Source of the DNA: an uncultured Bacteroidales bacterium
GTDB taxonomy: Bacteria; Bacteroidota; Bacteroidia; Bacteroidales; Paludibacteraceae
Assembly: GCA_937907165.1 (NCBI GenBank)
Contig: CALCUH010000010.1
Coordinates: forward strand, 62,001-126,000
DNA length: 64,000 nt
Direction of reading: 5' to 3'
Shown: positions 43,239 through 51,305 of the stretch, in pieces
How positions within the stretch are numbered: the first letter of the stretch is position 1
How the letters are laid out: every line of letters begins with the position of its first letter
Position numbers and translations under genes: made by a program
Notes under the pieces: generated by a model
Databases searched by the model: none
What the model saw: only the letters and a program-made list of their open reading frames with translations
What the model was told of the DNA's origin: nothing

Positions 43239-43487
43239 ATGACAGTATCCATAAAACAAGAAGGGCGTGGAGGATTAAAATCATACAGACTCATTAACAG
43301 TAACGAGTATAGCGACGAATGTGAGAACATAATCGATAATTTGACAGAAGAAGATATTCAGTCCATGCGCGAAACACTTGTCGCTAAACAGGAATTAGTA
43401 GCAGACCGGTGCGAAGCGTCACCTCCGGTAAGTTGCGAATGTGTAAATATACGTGCGCAGTTACTTGCCAAATTCTTAAGACGATGA
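43239..43487 (+). CDS. Small hypothetical protein
   Basis: An 82-residue charged protein, helical in the second half (EEDIQSMRETLVAKQELVA), with two Cys near the end (PVSCECVN). A 118-base gap before it shows no gene. Weak ribosome site (GAGGTAGAG). Not recognised. Confidence 0.5.
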   Translation: MTVSIKQEGRGGLKSYRLINSNEYSDECENIIDNLTEEDIQSMRETLVAKQELVADRCEASPPVSCECVNIRAQLLAKFLRR

Positions 43488-43594
43488 AAGAGAAGTTTAG
43501 CGCACTCAGAGTCGCCGCTGAAGGAGCGTCGTTTGAAGCCTATGAAATAAAGGAGAACTACTATGAAATTAAAGCAATCATGAGAAAGGGGTAA
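43484..43594 (+). CDS. Very small hypothetical protein
   Basis: A 36-residue frame whose ATG overlaps the previous stop (coupled). It is basic at both ends (MKEKFSALRVAAEG ... IKAIMRKG) and is followed by the radical SAM gene after 9 bases. Support is only positional. Confidence 0.4.
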   Translation: MKEKFSALRVAAEGASFEAYEIKENYYEIKAIMRKG

Positions 43595-43603
43595 TGAAAA
43601 AGA

Positions 43604-44596
43604 ATGAATATCGGTCTCATTGATGTTGATGGACATCACTTCCCAAATCTTGCCCTGATGAAACTTTCATCTCACCACAAACAGATCGGTGACAACGTGG
43701 AGTGGTGGAATCCAAGCGTACATTATGATCTTATATACATGTCCAAGGTGTTTAGCAACGAATACAGCCCGGATATACCGGATCCCGCAAATGCCGATAA
43801 GATTATCAGGGGTGGTTCGGGATACGCCATCGGACTTGCAGATGGTCAAGAGACATATAATAAGTCGAACGACCCAGATCTGACGGAGGCGGAACATATA
43901 TACCCAGATTACAGCCTATATCCCGAACTGACCGGATATGGCCAAACGAAGAAACATCAAACTGCTTACGGGTTTCTTACAAGAGGTTGCCCATGCGGAT
44001 GTGGATTCTGTCATGTCGGCTCTAAGGAAGGGTGCAGAACTGTAGAATGGTCTCCGCTCTCGGAATTCTGGGACGGGCAAGGGACAATATGTTTGCTCGA
44101 TCCAAATATTCTCGCGTGCAAAAACAGAGAACATCTGCTTGACGGGTTGATCGCATCCGGGGCAAACGTCAACTTTACTCAGGGACTTGATGCCAGACTT
44201 ATCAATACGGATAGTATCGCGGAAAAACTGGCGCAGATAAAAATGGAACGCACGCCGCCGCACTTTGCGATGGACAACATGGGTGATATTGAGCGTGTCG
44301 CAGATGGAATATCGCGTTACCGAGAAGCCTATAAACGTCTGCATGAGAACAGATGGAATTGGAGGAAATGTAACGCATTTGTATTAACTAACTTTGACAC
44401 CACTCACGAACAGGATATGCTGAGAGTTGAAAAACTGAGAGAGTGCGAATGCCATCCGTATATTATGATTTACAACAAACCATCAGCGCCAAAAATTACC
44501 AGACGCCTTCAGAGATATTGCAACTGGATGCCATACTATGCCAAGTACCCAACGTTTCAAGCCTACCAGCAAGCCGAGTATAAATACACTTTGTAA
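43604..44596 (+). CDS. Radical SAM protein of unknown function
   Basis: A 330-residue protein with the radical SAM cluster CPCGCGFC (Cys at three positions, CxxxCxxC) in FLTRGCPCGCGFCHVG, followed by a partial TIM-barrel-like series (ICLLDPNILACKN, NFTQGLDARLI). The first 100 residues form a cobalamin-domain-like N-terminus (IGLIDVDGHHFPNLALMKL), as in B12-binding radical SAM enzymes. Common in Clostridia phages, substrate unknown. It may modify RNA, nucleotides or a protein. Confidence 0.75.
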   Translation: MNIGLIDVDGHHFPNLALMKLSSHHKQIGDNVEWWNPSVHYDLIYMSKVFSNEYSPDIPDPANADKIIRGGSGYAIGLADGQETYNKSNDPDLTEAEHIYPDYSLYPELTGYGQTKKHQTAYGFLTRGCPCGCGFCHVGSKEGCRTVEWSPLSEFWDGQGTICLLDPNILACKNREHLLDGLIASGANVNFTQGLDARLINTDSIAEKLAQIKMERTPPHFAMDNMGDIERVADGISRYREAYKRLHENRWNWRKCNAFVLTNFDTTHEQDMLRVEKLRECECHPYIMIYNKPSAPKITRRLQRYCNWMPYYAKYPTFQAYQQAEYKYTL

Positions 44597-44614
44597 ATTA
44601 AAAGGAGAACTACT

Positions 44615-45055
44615 ATGGAAATTAAAGTAACGAAAGCATTCCCCGAAGCAAAACTCCCCACATACGGCAGCGAACAGGCAGCCGGAATGGATCTATACGC
44701 ACACCTCGATGAGGGATCCATCTGTATCCCGCCACACTGTACCGCAAAAATCAGTGCTGGTTTCAGTATGGCAATCCCGAACGGATACTTTGGAGCAGTG
44801 TTTGCCCGGAGCGGACTGGCTACAAGGCAGGGTCTCAGGCCAGCCAACTGCACCGGAGTGATCGATTCTGATTATCGCGGAATCGTTATGGTTGCTCTGC
44901 GCAACGATTCCGATGTCTCTCGTTTCATCAACCACGGGGATCGAATCGCACAGCTTGTCATCTTGCCGTGTATGCAGGCAGAGCTTGTTGAGTCCGAATC
45001 ACTCGACGAGACGGAGCGCGGTGAAGGCGGGTTCGGGAGTACGGGAACAAAGTAA
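44615..45055 (+). CDS. dut: dUTP diphosphatase
   Basis: All five dUTPase motifs are visible: AAGMDLYAH, FARSGLA, GVIDSDYRG, NHGDRIAQLVI and the C-terminal RGEGGFGSTG lid. Trimeric 146-residue enzyme; makes dUMP from dUTP, keeping U out of DNA and feeding thymidylate synthesis. Ribosome site AAAAGGAG. Overlaps the next gene. Confidence 0.95.
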   Translation: MEIKVTKAFPEAKLPTYGSEQAAGMDLYAHLDEGSICIPPHCTAKISAGFSMAIPNGYFGAVFARSGLATRQGLRPANCTGVIDSDYRGIVMVALRNDSDVSRFINHGDRIAQLVILPCMQAELVESESLDETERGEGGFGSTGTK

Positions 45056-45852
45056 TGTCCATCTCACCGAATTCCATCATATTCGGTGATTGCCTTGAAC
45101 AGATGAAAAACATCGAAGATGGCTCTGTTGATATGATTCTCTGTGATCTTCCCTACGGCACGACCCATAATCAGTGGGATACAGTAATCCCGCCAGACAA
45201 GCTCTGGGATCAGTACAATAGAATCATAAAGCCAAATGGAGCCATCCTCCTGTTCGGGCAGGACAAATTCACCGCAACGATGATGCTGTCAAACTCCAAA
45301 ATGCACCGCTATAATATCATCTGGGATAAACATCTTAAAACCGGATTCCTGAACGCCAAGAAAATGCCTCTCAGACAACATGAAGACATTATGGTGTTCT
45401 ATAAAAATCCACCCGTTTATAACCCCCAGAAAACGCCCGGTGCCAAAAACCATGACAAGGGCAAGTGTGAGAATAAGACCGCCAACGACGCCTATTCTAA
45501 TCGTTGCTACGGAGACTATAAACCAACGCCGTCAGACCTTTCTGGGATGAAGTATCCTTCCTCTATATGGAGCTTTACAAAACCGGCAGCCTGCGTCGCT
45601 ATACACCCAACAGAAAAACCGATAGAGCTGTTGAGATATGCCATTCGTACATATTCCAATCCGGGAGACTTAATTCTCGATAACTGTTGCGGATCCGGTT
45701 CCACTCTGATTGCTGCCGCGCTTGAAGGTCACAACTATATCGGAATCGACAACGGATACTGTGATAAAAAGAACAGTGAATACTATGGATTATCATGGGC
45801 AGATGTTGCCACTCAAAGAATTCAGGAGGATATGAATAAAAATTATGAATGA
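45055..45852 (+). CDS. DNA methyltransferase (DPPY-type)
   Basis: A 265-residue N6-adenine or N4-cytosine methyltransferase: SIIFGDCLEQMKNIEDGSVDMILCDLPYG with catalytic DLPY, and the AdoMet-site LILDNCCGSGSTLIAAA near the C-terminus. The order (catalytic motif before FxGxG-like motif) is the beta class. Starts inside the dUTPase stop (TAATG). Confidence 0.9.
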   Translation: MSISPNSIIFGDCLEQMKNIEDGSVDMILCDLPYGTTHNQWDTVIPPDKLWDQYNRIIKPNGAILLFGQDKFTATMMLSNSKMHRYNIIWDKHLKTGFLNAKKMPLRQHEDIMVFYKNPPVYNPQKTPGAKNHDKGKCENKTANDAYSNRCYGDYKPTPSDLSGMKYPSSIWSFTKPAACVAIHPTEKPIELLRYAIRTYSNPGDLILDNCCGSGSTLIAAALEGHNYIGIDNGYCDKKNSEYYGLSWADVATQRIQEDMNKNYE

Positions 45853-46165
45853 AGCGAGATTACATAAGTTATTGCTCAACGCAATCGCGGCATATAAAAA
45901 AATCCTGAGTTCTTGTAAAATTGGTCCGGAGGAAAATGTGCTCCGAATCCTCCTACATGAATTTGAAATGTCCGAAGATGAGTACCGCGAAATCACGTCT
46001 CTCACATACACTGCTTATCGCCACTACGAAGATTGGGCTACTCCGGGCGATTTCAAGGTCTTCTACGATGCAAAAGAGGCGGTAACATTTGCCAGAAACC
46101 ACAAGTGGGACGAGGTTATCTGCCGCCAGACAGACGAAGTTATATGGCATAAAAAGGAGAAATAA
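45845..46165 (+). CDS. Hypothetical protein
   Basis: A 106-residue protein, acidic and mostly helical (LHKLLLNAIAAYKKILSSCKIG), with a Trp/Tyr-rich middle (YRHYEDWATPGDFKVFY). It overlaps the end of the methyltransferase gene by 8 bases in another frame. Not recognised. Confidence 0.6.
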   Translation: MNEARLHKLLLNAIAAYKKILSSCKIGPEENVLRILLHEFEMSEDEYREITSLTYTAYRHYEDWATPGDFKVFYDAKEAVTFARNHKWDEVICRQTDEVIWHKKEK

Positions 46166-46166
46166 T

Positions 46167-47337
46167 ATGCTGATCCCAAAACGCATCAAGGTCGGATTCA
46201 ACGCCAGAAAAGATACCTATACGCAAAAACTTGCCTATATCATCTATTATGATGAACAAGGCGTACTCCGCAAAGAGGGCTCATGGGAATCTTGGAGAGA
46301 TAAGAATATCCCTCCCGGAGAATACGACAACGAACCCACAGAGGGATTTGTCCTGAACAAAAAAAGTTGGTGGATATAAAAGCGACTGGAACTTCCGCGA
46401 CGCATACGTTCGCGTCTATGATCCTCGCGGATTTGAATTCGAGATCACCGTCCCGAATCTCCTGTACATTCTTGAACACACCAGCTCGATCAAAGGAAAA
46501 GGACTTGACGGCGAATTTGTGTACGCATGGGACGGCAAAGACCTATTATTGCTCCCCACCTCTGCACCCGAATATCAGCGAGAACTTGACCTTAGCGAGA
46601 AAATCTATAACGCAGATAAAATCAAGGCGAAGGATTTGAAGGTCGGTAATGTGTATCTCACCCGCGATAACGACGAACTGATCTATCTTGGAAAATTTGA
46701 CCATTACTGCCCCGGATACACAGTCGAAGACAAATGGTTCCCGGCATATCGTCAAATGGTTAAATATGCAAACGGCATAGGAAAAATTCTATATGACAAG
46801 AAGTTTCACAATTCTTTGTATCTAAGCGATATCAATTGTGTTGAATATGACTTTGGCGTATACAACATCGACGGGAAATATTTCTGGTTCAAAAAACGCG
46901 GAAAGGGTATCCTTTCTGGGAAATCAATCTCCGCCCTTAAATTAGTATCCGCGCTGGGCACAGCCGCAGACGATGAAGAACTTGCCGAAGGAATGCGGAT
47001 GATAGCCACGCTCGACTCTTTTTCTCCTCCGGACGAAACAAAAACGGAATATGAATATCTTTCTGAGGCAGAAATTAACAACCTCTTTGCTCATCAGAAA
47101 AGCTTCGATCTCCATTATATCGATCAAACCGGTAATGTGGACTACATTAGTATAGATTATCGGTATGCGCGTACCGGGTTCGGTGAAGACTCACATTACA
47201 GTTGGAGGCGCGGGTGGAACGGACCTGTTATCAACTCCGATGCACAAAGCCTCATCACCGAATTTCACCCTCTGAAAAGCAAAACGCAATATCTGGCTAA
47301 CGGAAATGTATTTAGAAAGGATGAATACTATAAATGA
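46167..47337 (+). pseudogene. Hypothetical phage protein interrupted by a frameshift
   Basis: Frame 1 from 46167 (KVGFNARKDTYTQKLAYIIYYDEQG ... GFVLNKK) stops after an A7 run at 46359-46365. Removing one A continues as VGGYKSDWNFRDAYVRVYDPRG ... YAWDGKDLLLLPTS and ends at 47337, giving 389 residues in frame. The full-length form resembles a gut-phage protein family of unknown function. Either a sequencing error or a real frameshift. Confidence 0.75.
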
Positions 47338-47747
47338 CAAACGATGAAAGAATCATCTCCCTGAAAGCGGAGGTCACAAAACGCTGCAAAGAACTGAGCG
47401 AAGTCAAGCGTTTCTCGCCCATTACGTCCTGTACTCTCACTATAGACGGGACGACCTACAACCTTCATACCCTGAATGAGAATGAACTTGTGTACATAGC
47501 CTGTAAGCTCGATTCCCTCCTGACGTCGCTGCGCGATATGCACTTTACCGCTCCGCTCATTCTCTCCGGATTCGACGTCGAAGATTGGTTAGACGATATT
47601 CGCTCATTCTTGACGCGAATGACTGTCAACCGCAAAAAGAAGGAGTTGAAAACCCTCGAAGCTCAGCTCGATTCCTTGCTTTCCAAGGACAAGAAAACAG
47701 AACTTGACTTGAATAACATCGAAGCCGCACTTTCGATTCTTGCATGA
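47334..47747 (+). CDS. Coiled-coil hypothetical protein
   Basis: A 137-residue protein that begins in the stop of the previous gene (ATGA). A beta-like middle (TSCTLTIDGTTYNLHTL) precedes a C-terminal coiled coil (KKKELKTLEAQLDSLLSKDKKTEL). Not recognised. Confidence 0.65.
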   Translation: MTNDERIISLKAEVTKRCKELSEVKRFSPITSCTLTIDGTTYNLHTLNENELVYIACKLDSLLTSLRDMHFTAPLILSGFDVEDWLDDIRSFLTRMTVNRKKKELKTLEAQLDSLLSKDKKTELDLNNIEAALSILA

Positions 47748-47800
47748 ATATAGGGTCAGTCATTGGATAATAATGACTCATCGAATCACGGAGGTTAACT

Positions 47801-47974
47801 ATGGACTTGCCGAAAGTCAAAGTCAAGATTTTCTATGGCGATACAGAGATCGCCAAAAACAACCTAAAAAATCTGTCCGTTCGTAATACGAGCGTTGACC
47901 GTATTGTGAACGACGTGGTAAAACGGAACCGAAGCAACACTGCCTCTCGGAATACCACAAGAGAAAGCGCATGA
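47801..47974 (+). CDS. Small basic hypothetical protein
   Basis: A 57-residue frame behind CGGAGG, basic (VVKRNRSNTASRNTTRESA). Its last codons run into the terminator hairpin at 47964. Possibly a small regulator ahead of the integrase. Short but well placed. Confidence 0.5.
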   Translation: MDLPKVKVKIFYGDTEIAKNNLKNLSVRNTSVDRIVNDVVKRNRSNTASRNTTRESA

Positions 47975-47988
47975 AAATGCGCTTTTTT
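47964..47988 (+). terminator. Rho-independent terminator
   Basis: AAAGCGCAT and ATGCGCTTT form a 9-bp stem with a GAAA loop, then a T tract. It closes the metabolism block before the integrase promoter. Confidence 0.9.
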
Positions 47989-48018
47989 CGACCCTGAATA
48001 ATTTGTGCAATATGCCAT

Positions 48019-48047
48019 TTGACAATGTCGAAATCGCGCAGTATAAT
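48019..48047 (+). promoter_or_regulatory. Consensus promoter of the integrase gene
   Basis: TTGACA (48019-48024), 17-base spacer, TATAAT (48042-48047): a perfect match, with the integrase ATG 43 bases downstream behind GAAGGAGGTG. Confidence 0.88.
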
Positions 48048-48089
48048 AATAACAGGAGTGAGAAGATTCGATGAAGGAGGTGCGATGGT

Positions 48090-49652
48090 ATGAAAACGTA
48101 TAAACTTAGTCAGCTTGTTCCTGACGATCCATACACAAAGATCTTGATTGACGGTACTGCAGACACCGATGATATGGGTAATTACCTTGTCAATGTTGGG
48201 TATATCCGCGTTTCAACAGACAGACAGGCGGAATCCGGATATGGTTTGGAAATACAGGAAAGGGACATCCTTTCCTATTGCCGCAGAAATGAGTTTTCCA
48301 ATCTTCTACTGTTTACAGACGACGGTTATACCGGAACAAACATGGATCGTCCTGCCTTACAGGGCATTATCTCCATGATTACAGACTTCAACGAGGGTAA
48401 GTCAAATTTACGTGTGAACTCTATGATTATTCCACGCATTGACCGCCTTGGAAGAACGCTGCTCGGCACCTTGCAGTTCATTCAAGACTATATCGTCGCA
48501 AAAGAAGACAGTAAAAACAGCACCGTCAATCAGAACAAAGAGGATATCAACTTTATCTCCGTATCGGAAAACTACTGTCGAATCGAGCGCAGCAACCCGC
48601 AGGGGAAATTTCTGCTGATGCTCTTTGCTTCCCTTGCGGAGTTTGATCGAGACCTGATCGTGGAAAAGCTCAAACGAGGCAGAACCGCAAGAGTCGCTTC
48701 CGGCAAATGGATCGGCGGAGGAAACATCCCTTACGGTTATCGGTATGACAAAACTCGCGGAACGCTTGTTGTCGAGCCGGAAGAAGCCGCAAAAATCAAA
48801 GAGCTGTTTCGACTCTATATCGAAGAAAAAATGTCTCCCCAGAAGATCGCGGATCGTCTCGGTTTCAAAAGCGACGGTGTCGTAACCGCTATTCTTAAGC
48901 GTAAATCTCTGACGGGCTGCATCGTATTTCGCGGCAAAGAATACGCCGGTGAGCATGAAGCAATCATTCCCCTTGAGCGATGGGAAGAAGCACAGAATGA
49001 GCTCAAAAAACGAAGCGTAATCCGAAGTGATTCTCATTATCTGCTGACAGGGCTTCTTGTGTGCGGCGAATGTGGTGCAAAGATGAGGTATCAGAAATGG
49101 GGAAACTCAGGTGAATGTAAGATCGTATGCTATTCACGGCAACCGTCAAAGCCTTATCTGGTAAAAGACCTTGACTGCCCGAATGCGAAATTCTGGCAAA
49201 GCGATATAGAAAGTGCGGTGCTAAACTCACTTTTTGAAATGTCGTACCTGTCGGATGAGAAACAAACCAAAACACCGTCGCGTTTCGATACGGCTGCATC
49301 ATTGGCAGCTCAAATTGCGGGCGAAAAGAAGAAGCTCTCGCGGTACTATAAACTTTATGCCCTGTCCGAAGATGAAGATGACGAAGAGTTAATTGAAAGT
49401 ATCGAGGACTGCAAAGCTAAAATTCAATCGCTGCAAGCACAGATGGAAAACGAATCCGAAACCCAAAAAATCGACCACGAAATAACCAAAGCAAAAGAAT
49501 TGTTGAACAATCTCCAAAGTACATGGGCGTTTATGACTCCCCAAGAGCGCCAAACAGTGTGTCGAGAGTTAGTCGAATCCGTCATTATCCACAAAGACGG
49601 AACCATTGATGTCCATTTAAGGCTACAAAGTTACCTATCTCTCAAAAATTGA
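48090..49652 (+). CDS. int: Large serine recombinase (integrase)
   Basis: The 520-residue protein carries the resolvase domain with catalytic Ser42 (VGYIRVSTDRQ), then DGYTGTNMDRPALQ, IPRIDRLGR and FLLMLFASLAEFDRDLI. A recombinase domain (IPYGYRYDKTRG) and a zinc ribbon (LLVCGECGAKMRY ... CPN) follow, then a coiled coil (SIEDCKAKIQSLQAQMENE). The Cys/zinc module and length fit phage integrases such as TP901-1 relatives. A 34-residue N-terminal extension precedes the catalytic fold. It integrates and, with a directionality factor, excises the phage. Confidence 0.93.
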   Translation: MKTYKLSQLVPDDPYTKILIDGTADTDDMGNYLVNVGYIRVSTDRQAESGYGLEIQERDILSYCRRNEFSNLLLFTDDGYTGTNMDRPALQGIISMITDFNEGKSNLRVNSMIIPRIDRLGRTLLGTLQFIQDYIVAKEDSKNSTVNQNKEDINFISVSENYCRIERSNPQGKFLLMLFASLAEFDRDLIVEKLKRGRTARVASGKWIGGGNIPYGYRYDKTRGTLVVEPEEAAKIKELFRLYIEEKMSPQKIADRLGFKSDGVVTAILKRKSLTGCIVFRGKEYAGEHEAIIPLERWEEAQNELKKRSVIRSDSHYLLTGLLVCGECGAKMRYQKWGNSGECKIVCYSRQPSKPYLVKDLDCPNAKFWQSDIESAVLNSLFEMSYLSDEKQTKTPSRFDTAASLAAQIAGEKKKLSRYYKLYALSEDEDDEELIESIEDCKAKIQSLQAQMENESETQKIDHEITKAKELLNNLQSTWAFMTPQERQTVCRELVESVIIHKDGTIDVHLRLQSYLSLKN

Positions 49653-49730
49653 AAACAAATTCGCGTTTTTCGACTTCCAAATATCGTTCCCATGATATGC
49701 GAAAGTCGAAACAATCGAAAGGAGCATATC

Positions 49731-50282
49731 ATGACCCGCAAACAAGCACTTCTTGCCGCCATGCAAATTCTATCCACAGACCCGGAATACATAGAAATTT
49801 CCATTCGTCTTCAGGAAATCTATGACGATCTGCCGCTGATGCACTGGAATGATAAATCCATTCACGACTCCGTACAACAATTCGTCATTGACAACGGAAG
49901 AACTCCGACCGTATCCGATTTCGACCACGCCGGATTGCCGCCACACACTGTAATTAAACGGAAATACGGAATAAACTTGGCTGAATGGTTGGAAATCAAT
50001 TATCCAACAAGACACAAATCGTTTGACGAAAAAGTATCTCCGTACATCAAGGCGTTTATCGAAGATTATAACCGCATACGACCCAAAACGCAACAAGAAT
50101 TTGAACTGCGCCGGAGTAAAGGGGTTGTATGCTATCAAACCATCATGAAATACTGTCACGTTTCATCGTGGGCAGAAGTAATCAAAACGTTAAATCTGCC
50201 TGATTACCGAGAATCAGCCAAAGCAAAACGACATGTTAAAGTTGTAGTACGAGTTCACGCAGATATCAGGAACGGTAAATAA
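49731..50282 (+). CDS. Hypothetical protein with HTH-like repeats
   Basis: The ATG at 49731 is chosen for its GAAAGGAG site. The protein (183 residues) has two similar segments of the type 'RTPTVSDFDHAGLPPHTVIKRKYGI', reminiscent of the small helix-turn-helix repeats found next to homing nucleases. It follows the integrase by about 80 bases, with an inverted repeat TTTCGACTT/AAGTCGAAA (about 49667-49710) in between. It could be a recombination directionality factor, but no such family match is claimed. Confidence 0.5.
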   Translation: MTRKQALLAAMQILSTDPEYIEISIRLQEIYDDLPLMHWNDKSIHDSVQQFVIDNGRTPTVSDFDHAGLPPHTVIKRKYGINLAEWLEINYPTRHKSFDEKVSPYIKAFIEDYNRIRPKTQQEFELRRSKGVVCYQTIMKYCHVSSWAEVIKTLNLPDYRESAKAKRHVKVVVRVHADIRNGK

Positions 50283-50289
50283 TGCTGTC

Positions 50290-50336
50290 AAAAAAAAAGA
50301 GGATGCCACACATTTAAGTGTGTGGCATCCTCTCTT
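50290..50336. terminator. Bidirectional terminator between opposing operons
   Basis: AGAGGATGCCACACA and TGTGTGGCATCCTCT form a perfect 15-bp stem with a six-base loop. A nine-A run precedes it, giving a T tract on the minus strand after the lysis genes. It separates rightward early genes from leftward structural genes. Confidence 0.93.
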
Positions 50337-50341
50337 CGATT

Positions 50342-50644
50342 TTACTTTCCGACTTCATGCACCGTAATTTCGCGCATAAATTCCTCATACTCTGCCGCGG
50401 CTTTCTCCGCCGCTTCCCGCGCCCGTTCCACATTTCCATTGTTGTGTCCACCAGTTAGGGCGTTGCTTGTCACAACGGACAAGTCAAGCGTTGCTCCTAT
50501 CATATGCAGCGACAGCAGACTTTCCTTCTCACGGAGCTTTGCCTGCCGCTCCGCAGCCGTGCTTGACCTTTTGACATTGATACCAATAATCGAAACGACA
50601 ACGGAAAAAATTCCGGTGACAACTGCGCAAATTACTTCCGTCAT
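50342..50644 (-). CDS. Small membrane protein, holin-like
   Basis: The ATG at 50644 follows GGAGG. The 100-residue protein has one N-terminal membrane segment (VICAVVTGIFSVVVSIIGI), then a charged helical tail with coiled-coil character (REAAEKAAAEYEEFMREI). It overlaps the next-upstream gene and lies beside the lysin, which suggests a holin or regulator of lysis. Confidence 0.6.
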   Translation of the reverse strand: MTEVICAVVTGIFSVVVSIIGINVKRSSTAAERQAKLREKESLLSLHMIGATLDLSVVTSNALTGGHNNGNVERAREAAEKAAAEYEEFMREITVHEVGK

Positions 50645-50967
50645 TCTTGCGCCTCCGAGTTGTTTACGACTTTCGCCATACCGCACAGTCCATCAATTAG
50701 ATAACTTACTGCATTCATGTCAACGTCATATTCAATCGTATTGGCGGATGCAGCAATCATTTTCATCACCCATTCTTTGCGATCTGCTCCGTTGTCGAAC
50801 AGGAGTTCAGCCTCGGACATATACGCCATAACCAGATTCAATAACGCGCCCCAGTTTCTGGCTTTGGTCTCTTTCCGAACGTACTCGACCAGTTTGATAA
50901 CAAGCGGAATAGTTGTTGCCAGACCGGTGATGATCGCTATGATATACTCAACCCATCTCGTCTCCAT
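50641..50967 (-). CDS. Holin-like protein (LL-H type)
   Basis: A 108-residue protein: one membrane helix (YIIAIITGLATTIPLVIKLV) then an amphipathic region with MSEAELLFDNGADRKEWVMKMI, which resembles phage LL-H-type holins. It overlaps neighbours on both sides by a few bases, a compact lysis cassette with the lysin. Confidence 0.65.
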   Translation of the reverse strand: METRWVEYIIAIITGLATTIPLVIKLVEYVRKETKARNWGALLNLVMAYMSEAELLFDNGADRKEWVMKMIAASANTIEYDVDMNAVSYLIDGLCGMAKVVNNSEAQE

Positions 50968-51289
50968 GATGATTACCCTCCATGTTCATATTGTTTCCGA
51001 GTATACTATTGTCGTAGTCGGGAATGTAATTTTGTTTTATCTTTGTGTTGTTCAGGAACGCCTGTGATAACAGATAGGCGACCGTTCCGCATGAAAACGG
51101 TAGTGCCAGATATACCATCAACGGCTCGAACGTATTCAGATTGTCAGGAGTAAAAATCAACTGACAGGTACAGATTGCCATGCCGAACACACCACCTGCC
51201 ATCCAGCAGCCGAGCAACGTGGAAACCAATTGCTTTGAATACTGTTTCGCTGTTACAGCCCGTTTCTTGAGTTTCTTATTCGTTGCCAT
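50948..51289 (-). CDS. Membrane protein in lysis cassette
   Basis: A 113-residue protein with two predicted membrane segments (TLLGCWMAGGVFGMAICTCQLI and MVYLALPFSCGTVAYLLSQAF) and a basic N-terminus. Hydrophilic tail with many Asn. Could be an additional holin or antiholin. Overlaps the LL-H-like gene. Confidence 0.6.
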   Translation of the reverse strand: MATNKKLKKRAVTAKQYSKQLVSTLLGCWMAGGVFGMAICTCQLIFTPDNLNTFEPLMVYLALPFSCGTVAYLLSQAFLNNTKIKQNYIPDYDNSILGNNMNMEGNHHGDEMG

Positions 51290-51305
51290 GCAAAAACTCC
51301 TTCGA

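Noticed and set aside
48090..49652. Serine integrase considered as a transposon resolvase or invertase
   Set aside because: Length (520 aa), the zinc ribbon and the coiled coil fit a phage integrase; no terminal repeats or passenger genes are seen.
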